DNA of 64,000 bases from Strix aluco (Eukaryota; Chordata; Aves; Strigiformes; Strigidae). The position numbers were made by a program, and so were the translations under genes. The notes beneath the pieces are model-generated. The model worked only from the letters and a program-made list of their open reading frames with translations, was not told the origin of the DNA and did not search any database. The stretch is from assembly GCF_031877795.1 (NCBI RefSeq), contig NC_133932.1, positions 77,799,937 to 77,863,936 of the forward strand. The letters are read 5' to 3'. Below, piece after piece: positions 28,601 to 39,005 of this stretch (its first letter is position 1; each line of letters begins with the position of its first letter).

Positions 28601-31600
28601 AGAGGATTTGGGGTGGGGAGTTTCACCATTGCCACAGTAAGCTGGAAATGTAAAATGTCTGCAAGAAAGCCTTTCTTGGGTTTTCGATGGTTGGCTTCCA
28701 GTAACAGAAAAAGTTTAAGACAAAGTGACCCTTAAACAGCAAAACTTTGAAAGAATATCTGTGTGCATTTATACACCCAAGTAACAGATGTTGGGTAAAA
28801 TCTCTTCATCCTTTGTCTCCTAGCAGATGAAAAACAGGAATTCATGAGACACTGGCAGAAGACCCGAGTTTGGAGCGGCTGCAGACTATGTGCAGACTGA
28901 TACTTGTTTTAACTTTTTTTTTTTTGTTATTACTGAATTTTAATATGATTTTAAAGCAAAAAATTAAGCAGGAACAATCAGTTTGCTTGACCTTTTCTTT
29001 CAAGATCTGATAATTTTTCTGTTTCAGGTTTCTGTTTACCTTAAAATATAGGGGCATTTAGTACCGTTAGCTAAAAAAAAAAATTAATATGTTGCTATGA
29101 CAAACAAAGCTCTGTGTGCCTGAGCTTGTAGAGATACATGGTTCAGCGTAGTCCTTTATTTTCTTGGCAGGTCTACCACAACTTCTTCACCTCTTTCTGC
29201 TTGGCCTCTTTCTTTACTTAGGCTACTAATTTTACAGATTGGAGAAAAGTAATTTCCTTCTGGCCTCATGGCAAAAAAACCCAAAATCTTTCTAATTATT
29301 TCCCTCCTATAGAAAAAAAAATTAAAAATCAATCATCATAGTTATTTTAAAGCCTGAAATTTGATCAAGAAAACCTCAAGTCATCCATCCTCACACAGTT
29401 ATAGCAGTGGATGGTAATGGCTGTACCATTGCTACCTGGCCAGTGGCAATTGTGATTACTGATGACAGCTTCCCTCTGCTAACTGTCAGCTTGAGTGACA
29501 ATAATATATCATTTGCTGTAGCTTGGGAGAATACCAAAGTGTATTTATTTCAAAAACAACAAGATTAAAGATTATTTTCAATTTAAATTTCTGTCCTTTT
29601 TTTTTCCCCAGGCAGCAAAAGTCCTCATTATAATATTACATTCTAAGGAAAGCAAAGTGCCTATTGGTGTTTTTTATGCTCCTGTATTAATCTTCTTGGT
29701 CATTCAGATGCATCACTTAGTGAGGCTCCCAGATGTTGTGTATGGCCCAGAGGACAGATTCAAAGCATCCAGTTTGGTGAAGTAAATGTTAATGTAATGG
29801 ATAATTCTATTTGTACAAGCTACAGAGGAAGACTGTTCATAGACGATAGTTTGAGATCGACTCCAAAAGTAAGTTGAGTGAGGAAGTTCATGAGGAGGCT
29901 TTTAAGACAGCTGTTTTACAAAATTTTCAGACAGGAGAATCCTCTGTATTTTCATAAAGGTGAGTGGAGCCATCTGCAATAATAATGCCCTGGGTTGAAT
30001 AAAAATATGTGCTCTAAATAACACTGATGAATGCAAAAGAAAACCTATCAGCAGAAAGTTGCTTGACAAATAGGATGAGAAATGACTAGTTTCCTATTTC
30101 TTCTTCAAATGCAAACAAAAACCCAACATATCTGTATACTTTGAAACAACATCTCTCCTGTTGCCTGTCTCCCACTTATATTACTTTCAGAGTTTGTATT
30201 TTGCTGTCTTATCTGCTCGTTTTTCTTGCAGAAGAGTTTGTGTACTAAAATTTTACAAACAAAAATATGTAAAAAGCATAAGATGGTGCCATAATAACAA
30301 TGAAATGAAAAGACAAGTGTTATTAACATGGTAGATCAGGCTTGGGCTAATCCAAGCAGATAGGCTTGCTTCACTGAGAGTTGTAGCGAACATTGTTCTC
30401 AATTGTGCTTACCAGAAGATGAAAACAAAAACCCCAGAGATACGCAGTCGACATCTGTGTGTCTTGCTTGCTTGCCTGCTTTCTTTTTGTTCTGGGTGAA
30501 AAAGAGACATTTAAAGCGAATAAAACAAAAGGACAGTAACTCCAAAAGTGACATTCACACTTTTTCTTGACTTAAATAAGGGGCAGCTAATCATCAACGT
30601 GTCTGCTGTGAAGCAGAAAAGAAATGGGAGAAATTAATGACTTTCCTAGTCATAGCATGGTGGTTCAAGGGGAGTTCAGATCTGAAGTAAGCTGAAATTT
30701 CAGTGAAGCCACAAATGGACTCCAGTCATATTCTATACTGGGATACTGCAAGACACTTTATTTAATACCATTAGATAAATAGGACTGATAAACCAACTGT
30801 ATGTGTTGGGTATCGGCAGAAAAAATAATGAATGTGCCAACATGGAAATAGAAACAGCAGTATGCTGATTGTATTAGTCACGTGTAGACAGGGTACAGTG
30901 CCAGGACTCACAGTGCCAAAATCATCTACCCCTCTTGTCTCAATATCTGTGGACATTTGGGTGTATATATTTTTCTATTTCAAAGCCAGACAGCCCTTTG
31001 TCATGAAGTAGACTGGTAAGCTTTTGGATAGATCTGATCAACACGAACCCCACAATTCCATTCTGCCTAGTACATCACCAGACATTGACAGAAAATGTAG
31101 AATCTAATCCTTATTAAATTTGTGAGGGCAGAGAGCCTGATTTGAAATGACAGTGGAACTTTCATTGTTTTACTGTATGCTTTGGGCTACCTGTGCAGGA
31201 CTGATTAGTCCACTTTTTGTCCTGAATCCAGCTGTGCACCTGACACTCTGAAAGGTACCATTAAGAAGGATAAAACCTCCTTGATTAAATTTACCAACCA
31301 TGTTGACTTGTTTATCAATGCCAGAGACTTATCTGGAAGGTGTTCTTCCTCTAGCTAGGTAAGGGAAAAAAGTTCTGAATACATCTGTTTGGACTACAGG
31401 ATTTACTAGCTCTATAATGCATCCTCCCTTAGATTATTCCTTCTTTAACACTACAAGCAATCATATTTATCCTATGGATCACTGTCAAGCACTACCCCAG
31501 GCTCGATTTTTCCATTTTTACCAAGGTCGTTCCCCTCTTGCACCAGTGGGTGCTGAAGCTGACTGCGATGACCTTGGTTGCTGGGCTGAGCCTCCTTCCT

Positions 31601-32436
31601 GTTTTGAAGAATTAGGGATATCTGAGGCTTAATGCTGTCAGTCTTTCTCAACTAAAGAATGACTTGCTTCAATAGCTAAATCTTCCTGTGCTTGAATCCC
31701 ACCTTAATGTATATTTGGCGTAGTGTCACAAAAAGGATGTTGAGATAGACTCACATGCACAAAGTTTTATTTGTGGGCTCTTTGCTAGTCACACTGACTT
31801 CAAGGTGGCCATCAAGAAGAAAAGCTGTTGATGATGATGTTTCACCAGCTTTTTCACATAATACTTTTCATGAGGACATCTCATGACAGTTCCCACTATT
31901 AGCACTGACTGGAGAACATTTTGATCAGCTGCAGGTGCTGCCCAATCATCTGTTGCCAATCTTTGTGCATGCACATCACTGAGTAATACTTATTGGCTAT
32001 TTAAATTATTATTATCTACACTGTTATTCACCAAGTCTTGTTTTTCCTCTGATGTAAACTAAAAGCTTCAAAATAAGGACTAGGAAAAAGTGGGTAACAA
32101 AGAGCTAATTCCATGCAGGTGGCGATTGCTTCACATAAGAAACCTGACATAACAATGATATTGGGGTTTGCAGGTGTAAGATGGCAAGAATAACAGCACA
32201 ACAATAGTGTGAGAACTACAATGGAAAAAGACATATTACAGGGCTACAAATAGAAGATCCTTAGTATTTCAAAGGTTAAGGCATTGAGAAAGGATGATGC
32301 TCGTAACCAGAGTAAAGTGGACTTTACAAGTGCTGATTTTCTTAGTTGTAAGACAACTGAGAAGTTTGAGAATGGCAAATGTTAGGAAACCTCTCCCACC
32401 AGTTTGCCAGTCACTTTTGTTTTAGCTATTCTGCAG
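13611..32436. other. Intergenic or intronic DNA, no gene recognised
   Basis: This long AT-rich stretch holds no transposable element or gene that I recognise with confidence. Local notes: a short TCATCC repeat near 16281-16304; GC-richer text at 16.35-16.7 kb; homopolymer runs near 14.75, 14.79 and 28.92 kb; and two mutually antisense frames of 124 and 112 codons at 26675-27049 and 26707-27045 with no known motif. A Cys-rich peptide near 24.93-25.00 kb that resembles the end of a von Willebrand type C domain is treated as a finding, not called as a gene. Confidence 0.55.
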
Positions 32437-32566
32437 TGAATCCACTTACAAAGTATTAAAGGATGAGTGCATCCTGGGGCACCTGAAGAAATGGCTAGCT
32501 GATCTAAATCCTATTAGCTGAGCTGGTCTTCTCAGAGTTGGAAATGCTGCTCTGCACCTACAGAAG
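32437..32566 (+). pseudogene. MROH-like exon relic 1, with in-frame stop
   Basis: The acceptor CTATTCTGCAG ends at 32436 and the donor AAG|GTAAGT follows 32566, ending in phase 0. Read from 32438, the frame gives text including DECILGHLKKWLADLNPIS, then a TGA at 32519-32521, then AGLLRVGNAALHLQK. The 'WLADxNP...AL(H)' pattern is what I associate with one HEAT unit of MROH proteins. The single stop with open, family-like sequence on both sides indicates recent decay rather than chance. Confidence 0.5.
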
Positions 32567-32932
32567 GTAAGTAGGGAATTGTTCATTCATGGCTTTGTAT
32601 CCTTGAAGATCATCAATGAATTCAAGGAATATGCCAGAACCAGAAAGTTTGTGTTCTTATCACACAAAAAACCCTATATTTTTGCTCCAAAAAGGCACAG
32701 TAAGAAAGGCTACAGCAGGATCAGAACATTGTGCACTGGCACTATAGCAAGTCATGAATGTGAAGGAAAGTGGAGAATAACCTTCCTTTCCTGCCTCCAA
32801 AGCTTGCTGTCCCTGTAGCAGATGGCTGAGTGCATGCACCATTGGACTGGCACTTTCTAATAATTTTCCTCTCCATCCAGTTTATAGCAAATGGTAGTTA
32901 TTTCAGCCCTTTTAACATGTCTGGTTTTGCAG

Positions 32933-33109
32933 AAGAAAGAGCTCCAAGCTATATTTACAGAGATCCTTGATAGTTTTAATAATCCAAGTGAAAAAGTGTT
33001 TTCGATGGCTTTTGGGGCCATTGCCAGAATTGTCACAGACTGCAAGAGCAAGGACAAACGTGGTGTGGAATTTGTGAAGATTGCCAGAGTTTCAACCCTT
33101 CTCATCTGA
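32933..33109 (+). pseudogene. MROH-like exon relic 2
   Basis: The acceptor CTGGTTTTGCAG ends at 32932, and the frame continues in phase 0 from relic 1 across a 366-bp intron. The translation includes KKELQAIFTEILDSFNNPSE and then VFSMAFGAIARIVTDCKSKD, which reads as two amphipathic HEAT-type helices. It ends in a TGA at 33107-33109, with a weak GTAAAG donor-like site two bases beyond it. The expected following helices are not recognisable before the next relic. Confidence 0.5.
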
Positions 33110-34369
33110 CGTAAAGCACAAAGGAGAGTGATGGGTTTAGTAAGTGTTGTTAAAGCTTTAAGGGACTAGTCAAAGTGTGTGTATGTCTGCAAGCAGAATA
33201 AAAATAGAAGCAAAATCTGATTCTATGGAAAACTGAAAGCATGCTTTAGATGAACAACTAATTCAGTCATTTCATCCTTCCACTGCCTAGCTTCTCCATT
33301 TGCAGTTTTGCCATATACCCCAGCAACAAACACTAATAATAGCAATTGCCATCCACCGTAGTAAGAGTAACAACCGAACACACCTATTCATGCTAACCCT
33401 GAAGAGAATAAATGAAAACAGAAAAGACTCGCTCTCATAAAGACAAAAATTAATCCTATAAGGCTGAATGCAAACTGTATACAAAGTTTGTACAGCCTCT
33501 ATTCTTTTTGTTATAAATGAGGTGTAGCTGAAATTGATGGAATTATAGTAGCATGAAATCAGCACAAAAGTAATATTAAGCCTTAAGTGTGTAATCCATA
33601 ATACACTAAGGATGGGATTATATATAGGATCACAGGCTACATAACTATATGGCATCATATGCAAACCTGGTACCATTCACAGGTGAGCCTGGTGCAATAT
33701 GACATATTGATATCTAAGTCAAAAGTATAACATCTTCTTTCATCACACTGCTCGTGCCAGAAATATCACCCATGCCTTAATTTGGTAACATTCAGCAGTT
33801 GAAGATCTTACACCATTTTCAAAATGTTTTGGAAATGTGATCTAATTAAGCCTTACAGAGCCCCAGGGCAGTAGGTAAATGTCATCATCACCATTTGTAC
33901 TGATGAAAAAACTGCGACACAGATGTTTAATGAGTTGCCCAACCAAGGTCACCCTGGAAGCTGCAAATACCCCATAATATAGGCAGCCAAACCTTAGGAG
34001 AATGAAAGTGAAGAACCCTTTAGATAAGAGGTTAATATTGGTTATTTGATTGTATTTGGATTTGAAGTTGTTTGCATTGTACACATGGCTGAAATAGATT
34101 TTAGTTTCTCACTCTGGCTGCAGTGCTCACAAGACCATGCCTTTCCAAAGCCTCTTCATCACTGGAAATACTTACTGAAGTCTACATTTTGGCAAATTGA
34201 AAACCGTTCTCCTTCTGTCAGTGATTTGCCTGTGCTTTGACCGTTCTGTAAAATTGAAGACCTTCCCTATGGTGTATTTCACAGGAAGTGACACAAAAAA
34301 CGCTGCACTGCTTTTAAAATATTTAGATATTTGCTCAGAGCTGTGAATGTGAAAGATAATTCCTTATAG

Positions 34370-34440
34370 AAGAGAAATCCCTCACTAGCATGGTTTCACC
34401 ACTGCTGAATCGGCAGGAGCAGAGTCCTGATGTGACCAAA
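34370..34440 (+). pseudogene. MROH-like exon relic 3
   Basis: A 71-bp segment is bounded by a TTCCTTATAG acceptor and an AAA|GTAAGTG donor. From 34372 the frame is open and reads EKSLTSMVSPLLNRQEQSPD followed by VTK. The 'PLL-R---QSPDVxK' pattern matches the helix pair that precedes the conserved 'ELLKWK' block in MROH proteins. A weak candidate for that next block (AQLIKSNSLKKRQ) follows a TTTCCCAG acceptor at 34591, but it is in an incompatible phase. Confidence 0.45.
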
Positions 34441-35378
34441 GTAAGTGACTTGGCCATTTATGCCATGGCACTGAAGAACACAACTGCTTGTTACCTCCTC
34501 CAGTCTCACACTTTCAGGCTCTCATATTTCCCATATCAATAGATGAAGAAGTGAAAATATCACTCCAGGTATTCACTTCTGATTTCCCAGGTGCTCAGCT
34601 CATTAAGAGTAACTCCCTTAAGAAGAGACAGATGTGAGTGTCTCAGCAGACCATCTGGGGACAGCAGGCTGTCTCCCTGGAACTGGTGTGAAAGAGGAAT
34701 AATAAAGAAGAGGAGGAACACACGGCCCGCTGAGGTCCTTTAACATTCATTCTCCTAAGTTTATATTCTCAACTGGCAGTAAACAATATTGTAATTGTCC
34801 ATCAGTATAAATCCTGGAGTGCTTGCTTGTGTCCTCTTGTTTTGTAGGCTTGCACAAAGACTGTAAAGTCTTTTTGAGATGGACTTCAAATGACAGCCAG
34901 GAATTCAGGAAAAACAGCTGTAAGCAACTTGCAAGGAAACCCTGTGCAAGCATCATGTTTTTAATTGTCTGTAAATAAGGATGACATCTTTCACCCTGCT
35001 CATCTCAGGACTCTGGTTTTGGGGATCCAGCAGCACCAGGACCATGCTGAAAAAGGTAGAAGAGGCTTCACTTTTCCACAAAATTCTCTGAGATTTCCCA
35101 AATAGCCCTACTGCTCCACATCTTGAAAAGATGCTCAAATGGAGGACTCTCTCAAAACTGGAAGGGAGAAAACACAGCAAGCCACCTTCATTTGTAAACT
35201 TTGAAGGACTTGAGTAATTTCTAATATTTTGCATGACCATAATTTCCAGTCCAGGCAAAGTACTACTACTTTACAATATTTTTATTTGAAAGGATTTTTT
35301 TTTTTTTGCTTGGTTTGGTTTTGTTTTTACAATAAGCAATAGACCCAAATTTATAGCATATACATACTCCCAGGAATT

Positions 35379-35533
35379 TTGCTTGTCACCAGTCTGAGAA
35401 TTTTCTATGTTTCTTTCCATGAGCAACACCTGGAAAGATTATTTGACTTTTTAGACCAGGTCAAGGGATATCTCAGAAGCCCACAAGCTTCTTTACGGAG
35501 AGTTGCCAGGAAATCTATAGGCAACCGAAAAAT
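35379..35533 (+). pseudogene. MROH-like exon relic 4
   Basis: An open frame from 35379 contains EQHLERLFDFLDQVKGYLRS followed directly by PQASLRRVARKSIG. 'GYLRSPQASLR' followed a few residues later by 'IG' is the strongest single match in the locus to the avian MROH C-terminal signature. An acceptor-like TCACCAG lies near 35393. The expected donor after the 'IG' codons is not a GT, which suggests loss. The frame then runs on to 35621 with unrelated, AT-rich text. Confidence 0.5.
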
Positions 35534-35621
35534 AATTTTCTCTCTTTTCAACAGCTACCAGCAAATTCTTTACCATGCTGAGAAACCATTTCCATTGTCT
35601 GACAGAAAAAATATTGCTTAA

Positions 35622-38542
35622 TTCAAAAACAGGTTTTTTTTACTTCCTTCACGTCAGGAGCTTAACTCCAAGAATGTAAACAAGAATGAGGGAAATAAAT
35701 TATTATGCTGCCTCCCCTTTTCTACCATAACAGTCCTTCTAAATAGTCCTCACGTTCCTTGTAAAGCATCTTGAATATTACTACTGGAGAAATGTCTTTC
35801 CTAAACACTTTCTTCCTTAATCTGAAAACTGATGGCAGAATGAAATATTAAACCATAGCACTTGAGAACATAAAAAACAACATGAAATTTTAATTGTTCT
35901 TATTGCAAACTTAGATTGCACATACCAGTTTATAAAAGACACCTTGGGGCAAAAGGAAGAAGTGGATTTGTCTCAGCATGGTAGGCAATGAATGAAAACA
36001 AGCATAGTTCCTTCTCTTTTGCATCTAAATACTACCTATACCTGCCTAAAAGTACACAAAATGATCAAAACATGTTTGTTTCAACTATGGTATCTGCTCC
36101 TATGGCTGTATGTAATACAGATTCACATCGTATGTGAATTATATGCAGCCAATTACATATACTCTACTGTTCCTCTGCTGCAGCACATTTAAGGGCTACA
36201 GGATGGAAAAATTTTTTTCTCACTTCAACCAGTTTTGCCAAAAAGCATATATTTTTGTAGAGCAATTCATCCTTGAATTTGACTTGAATTTTCCAGACAG
36301 TTTTGATTTTAAATGTCGAGAGAGAGAGAAATCAGGATTGAAAGAAAGAGAACAAGAATAAAAAGGCAGAAGGCAATATCCTTCTCCAGCTTCCTTATCA
36401 GCACTCCTGGCCAGTGAATGAGTAGTTTGAAAAAAAGCCCATCACTTTCTTACCACCATCCTGTTTCTGCCCTGATCTTTTGTGTTCTGTACCTTCACCT
36501 AATTCTTAATTTCTATTGCTCTTATTTTTTTAGAGATTCCCAAAATAAGCACAAAATATAAATCTGTTGAGCAGGTAAATCAGAAAAATGAGGGTTGAAG
36601 GAAGGCATGGACTGTTGCCCCTACCTCTTCTGCTCTTTCTATATTTGTTATTAATCAATAGGGCTTACCATTATTTTAAATTCCTGAATACACTTTTTTC
36701 TTCTTACACTCATGCTTAGAAACAAGATAGAAGCTACATACATCATCTATTCTACAGATAGCATCCTGACCCTCATTTTATAAAATTTGAAACGAAATGT
36801 CTTGAATGAAAAGTCTTCCATTCTTTGAGTCTAACAGTCATGATGCCCCATTACAGGTATTTAACCTTCATTTCAGGCAGGTATGTAACGTCTTCCCTCT
36901 GTCGTACATTAAGCACAAAACATCAAGGAATAGCTCAATCATAAACAGTCCATGAAACATGCAGAGTGTGAGTGAAACCCTGCAAGAACAAAGGAAGCCT
37001 AGAGCTCAGTAGAGCAGAAGTGGAACGACACACAAAAAGGCTGCTGGGATATACCCATAATTATGCAAAAGATGTGGCAACAGCAAGAACTGTGGAGTCA
37101 TTCTAGTGACAAAGGTCCGGTTTTTAAGCAGTGGTCTTGATCTCCTGGGTCAGTTTTCAGCTTTTCACCCTTAGAAACAGAATTGTCTACCCACACCACT
37201 CCTAGCATAACCACTGAAGAGAAAGCAGCACCATGCAGCTTCTTACAGCAAACTCAATTTTATTTTGGTTTGGAGAAATACAAGAAAATGAACAATATTA
37301 TTGTCTTTTAGACTGCTAGTTTAACACACAGTCACAAAAGACTTCATGTTCACAGACTGAAGCATACCCAGGTCTGGCATTATAATCCCAACTCCACACT
37401 ACTGGAATATCAATATACTAGAATTATGATAATCACCATATTTAAAAATATAGCTAGAATGGGACAAAATGTCTCCATCCCAATCCCACTCTAGTGGGCT
37501 TCCAGCTTCATTGCACAAACTTGAGATGATCAGACAGTTTAGAAAATATCTGAAAACAGAAAAGGTTTGAAATGCATGTGATAAAAGGGGTTTCATAGCT
37601 TAAAACCTTTAAAATCACACAACTTTGAGTTAGTCAGAACAATCGTAAAGAAAATCACAAGGCCTACAGAGCTAGAAGTTGGATGCATGCCTGCTGAATT
37701 CATACATTTAATAGTTTGCAGTACTTTTTTTCTGGATCCTGAGCACTACAGTTTGAGAACAATCCTTAGGAATCCTTTCTCAGCTGTCAGAAGAAGTCCA
37801 TCACATCTCTTCTGAAATCTAGAAAAACCATCAGCCCTTTGCTCCAAATCCTGTATCCTAATTGAAACTCCTTCTGGAAAATCCCTGGAAGTGCTAAGAA
37901 GGGGTCATTCAAACATATTGGGAGTGGACAGCAGGGAGCAACTGCGAAACTGAAGGCAAGTACAGAGTTGATTAACAGAGTGTAGTGACGTAAACCAAAA
38001 AATCTAACTTTCTCTGTGGGAGGCTTTTGAACGTTGCTGTTATAGCCTCTCATTTGGCTTTTTTTTTTTTTTTTCCTTTGACAGCTCTTGGAACTACTGT
38101 CTGTAATTTCATCTCTATCACTTATGAAGTGGAGCAGACTCACACATCAATGTGCATGATCCTCAGTAAAAATTATCTTCGCCTGCTTCTTAGCATTTTT
38201 TATAGTATAGGATCAGATAATTAATAGCAGAATGCACCACTCCTAGCTCTTCAAGTTTTCCCACCAGACAGTTGCCTTATTTGTTTCTTTTTCCTTTGGG
38301 ATAGATAGAAATTGCAGCCAGTGTGTGTGCCTAAACTCCTCCTTCTTTGTATCTGGAATGGCCTTTGGGACAGGGCTGACAGCCATCACTCCAGGCCACA
38401 TGATAGAGTTTGTTTCTCCTCTCTATCGCACTTAAAACTCTCTAACTTACAAACTCATGCAGGTGTTTTGCAGCATTTACTGAACAGTGAGTATGAAGGT
38501 TAAATGCTATATACCATAGCCTTATTTTGAATTACAGTGGTT
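35622..38542. other. Intergenic DNA, no gene recognised
   Basis: AT-rich sequence with a short GA run near 36321-36330 and a T-rich tract near 38060-38075. No transposable element, RNA gene or coding exon is recognisable. Confidence 0.55.
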
Positions 38543-38547
38543 GTAGT
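38543..38547. repeat. Target-site duplication GTAGT (left copy)
   Basis: These five bases directly precede the LTR terminus at 38548 and recur at 40901-40905 after the other end of the element. Five-bp duplications are usual for ERVL-type elements. The pair fixes the limits of the insertion. Confidence 0.85.
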
Positions 38548-38909
38548 TGTGGTGGTTTAGCCCCTGCCGGGGTCTGAGACCACGTGGCCGCTGCCCCTCC
38601 CCCACAAATGGGAGTGAAATACAAAGCCCCAAGACTGAAATAAGGAAAGGTTTAATACAACAATGCAATAGCAACACAACAAACAACAACAATAACAATA
38701 GCAGTAATAGTGATAGCAATGAACAGAGCAAAATAGCTACCAAATACAGCAGTGGGAAGCACGATGTACAAAACCACGAGTGCACCGCGCTCCGCACCAG
38801 GAAAATGTGACCTGCCAGGATGTGACATCCGCATGGTATCTGAATAACCCGGCTAGAGCTCCCCCCCACTGCTGGGGAAACTTAACCCTATCCTGGTTAA
38901 ACCAGGACA
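38548..38909 (-). repeat. ERVL 3' LTR, complete (362 bp)
   Basis: On the minus strand it begins TGTCCTGGTTTAACCAGG and ends CTAAACCACCACA. A polyadenylation-type ATTAAA lies on the minus strand at 38651-38656, preceded by a T/G-rich stretch that appears on the + strand as repeated AAC/AAT units (about 38658-38720). It differs from the solo LTR at 44942-45303 at about 11 positions by eye (about 3%), including two single-base indels that cancel. Small open frames inside it on both strands are not coding. Confidence 0.9.
38651..38656 (-). promoter_or_regulatory. LTR polyadenylation signal ATTAAA
   Basis: The hexamer reads TTTAAT on the + strand, about 100 bp from the LTR 3' terminus, a usual place for the R region of an LTR. 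The same hexamer is present in the solo LTR at 45044-45049. Confidence 0.5.
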
Positions 38910-38928
38910 TAATCCACCCCTTTATTCT
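38910..38928 (-). promoter_or_regulatory. Polypurine tract for plus-strand priming
   Basis: Immediately before the 3' LTR start, the minus strand reads AAAGGGGTGGATTA and then the LTR TG. A purine-rich stretch at this exact position is where retroviral plus-strand DNA synthesis starts. Its presence supports the LTR boundary at 38909. Confidence 0.7.
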
Positions 38929-39005
38929 GTACCATGTGCGTCACATCCAGCTGCCACTTAGCAATTAGCATTGACAAAGAAAAATTAACAAAAGCACAGT
39001 ATAAC

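Larger units (their letters stand above)
32437..35535 (+). pseudogene. Decayed MROH-like HEAT-repeat gene fragment
   Basis: At least three short + strand segments translate to HEAT-repeat-like text in the order expected for the C-terminal part of maestro heat-like repeat (MROH) family proteins, which are abundant in birds. They lie at 32437-32566, 32933-33109 and 34370-34440, with a further segment at about 35379-35533. The first three start just after CAG or TAG acceptors; two end at GTAAGT-type donors. The phases fit between the first two. Decay is visible: an in-frame TGA at 32519-32521, a stop at the end of the second segment, no recognisable exon for the helices expected between segments two and three, and a lost donor in the last. 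The function of MROH proteins is poorly known; HEAT arrays usually mediate protein binding. This looks like a duplicated, dying copy. Family assignment is by eye; a working gene with exons I missed remains possible. Confidence 0.5.

Noticed and set aside
33287..33676. 129-codon minus-strand hydrophobic frame
   Set aside because: AT-rich sequence gives Ile/Phe/Leu-rich text by composition. It overlaps the intronic part of the MROH-like locus on the other strand and has no motif.
34046..34240. Possible extra MROH exon after a CTGGCTGCAG acceptor
   Set aside because: The translation is not HEAT-like and does not fit the expected missing helices; there is no good donor.
38522..38869. Open frames on both strands inside the 362-bp LTR, one with a hydrophobic Leu/Val/Ile run
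   Set aside because: The same frames recur in the solo LTR at 44.95-45.30 kb. They follow from the AAC/AAT-rich repeat in the LTR and are not genes.
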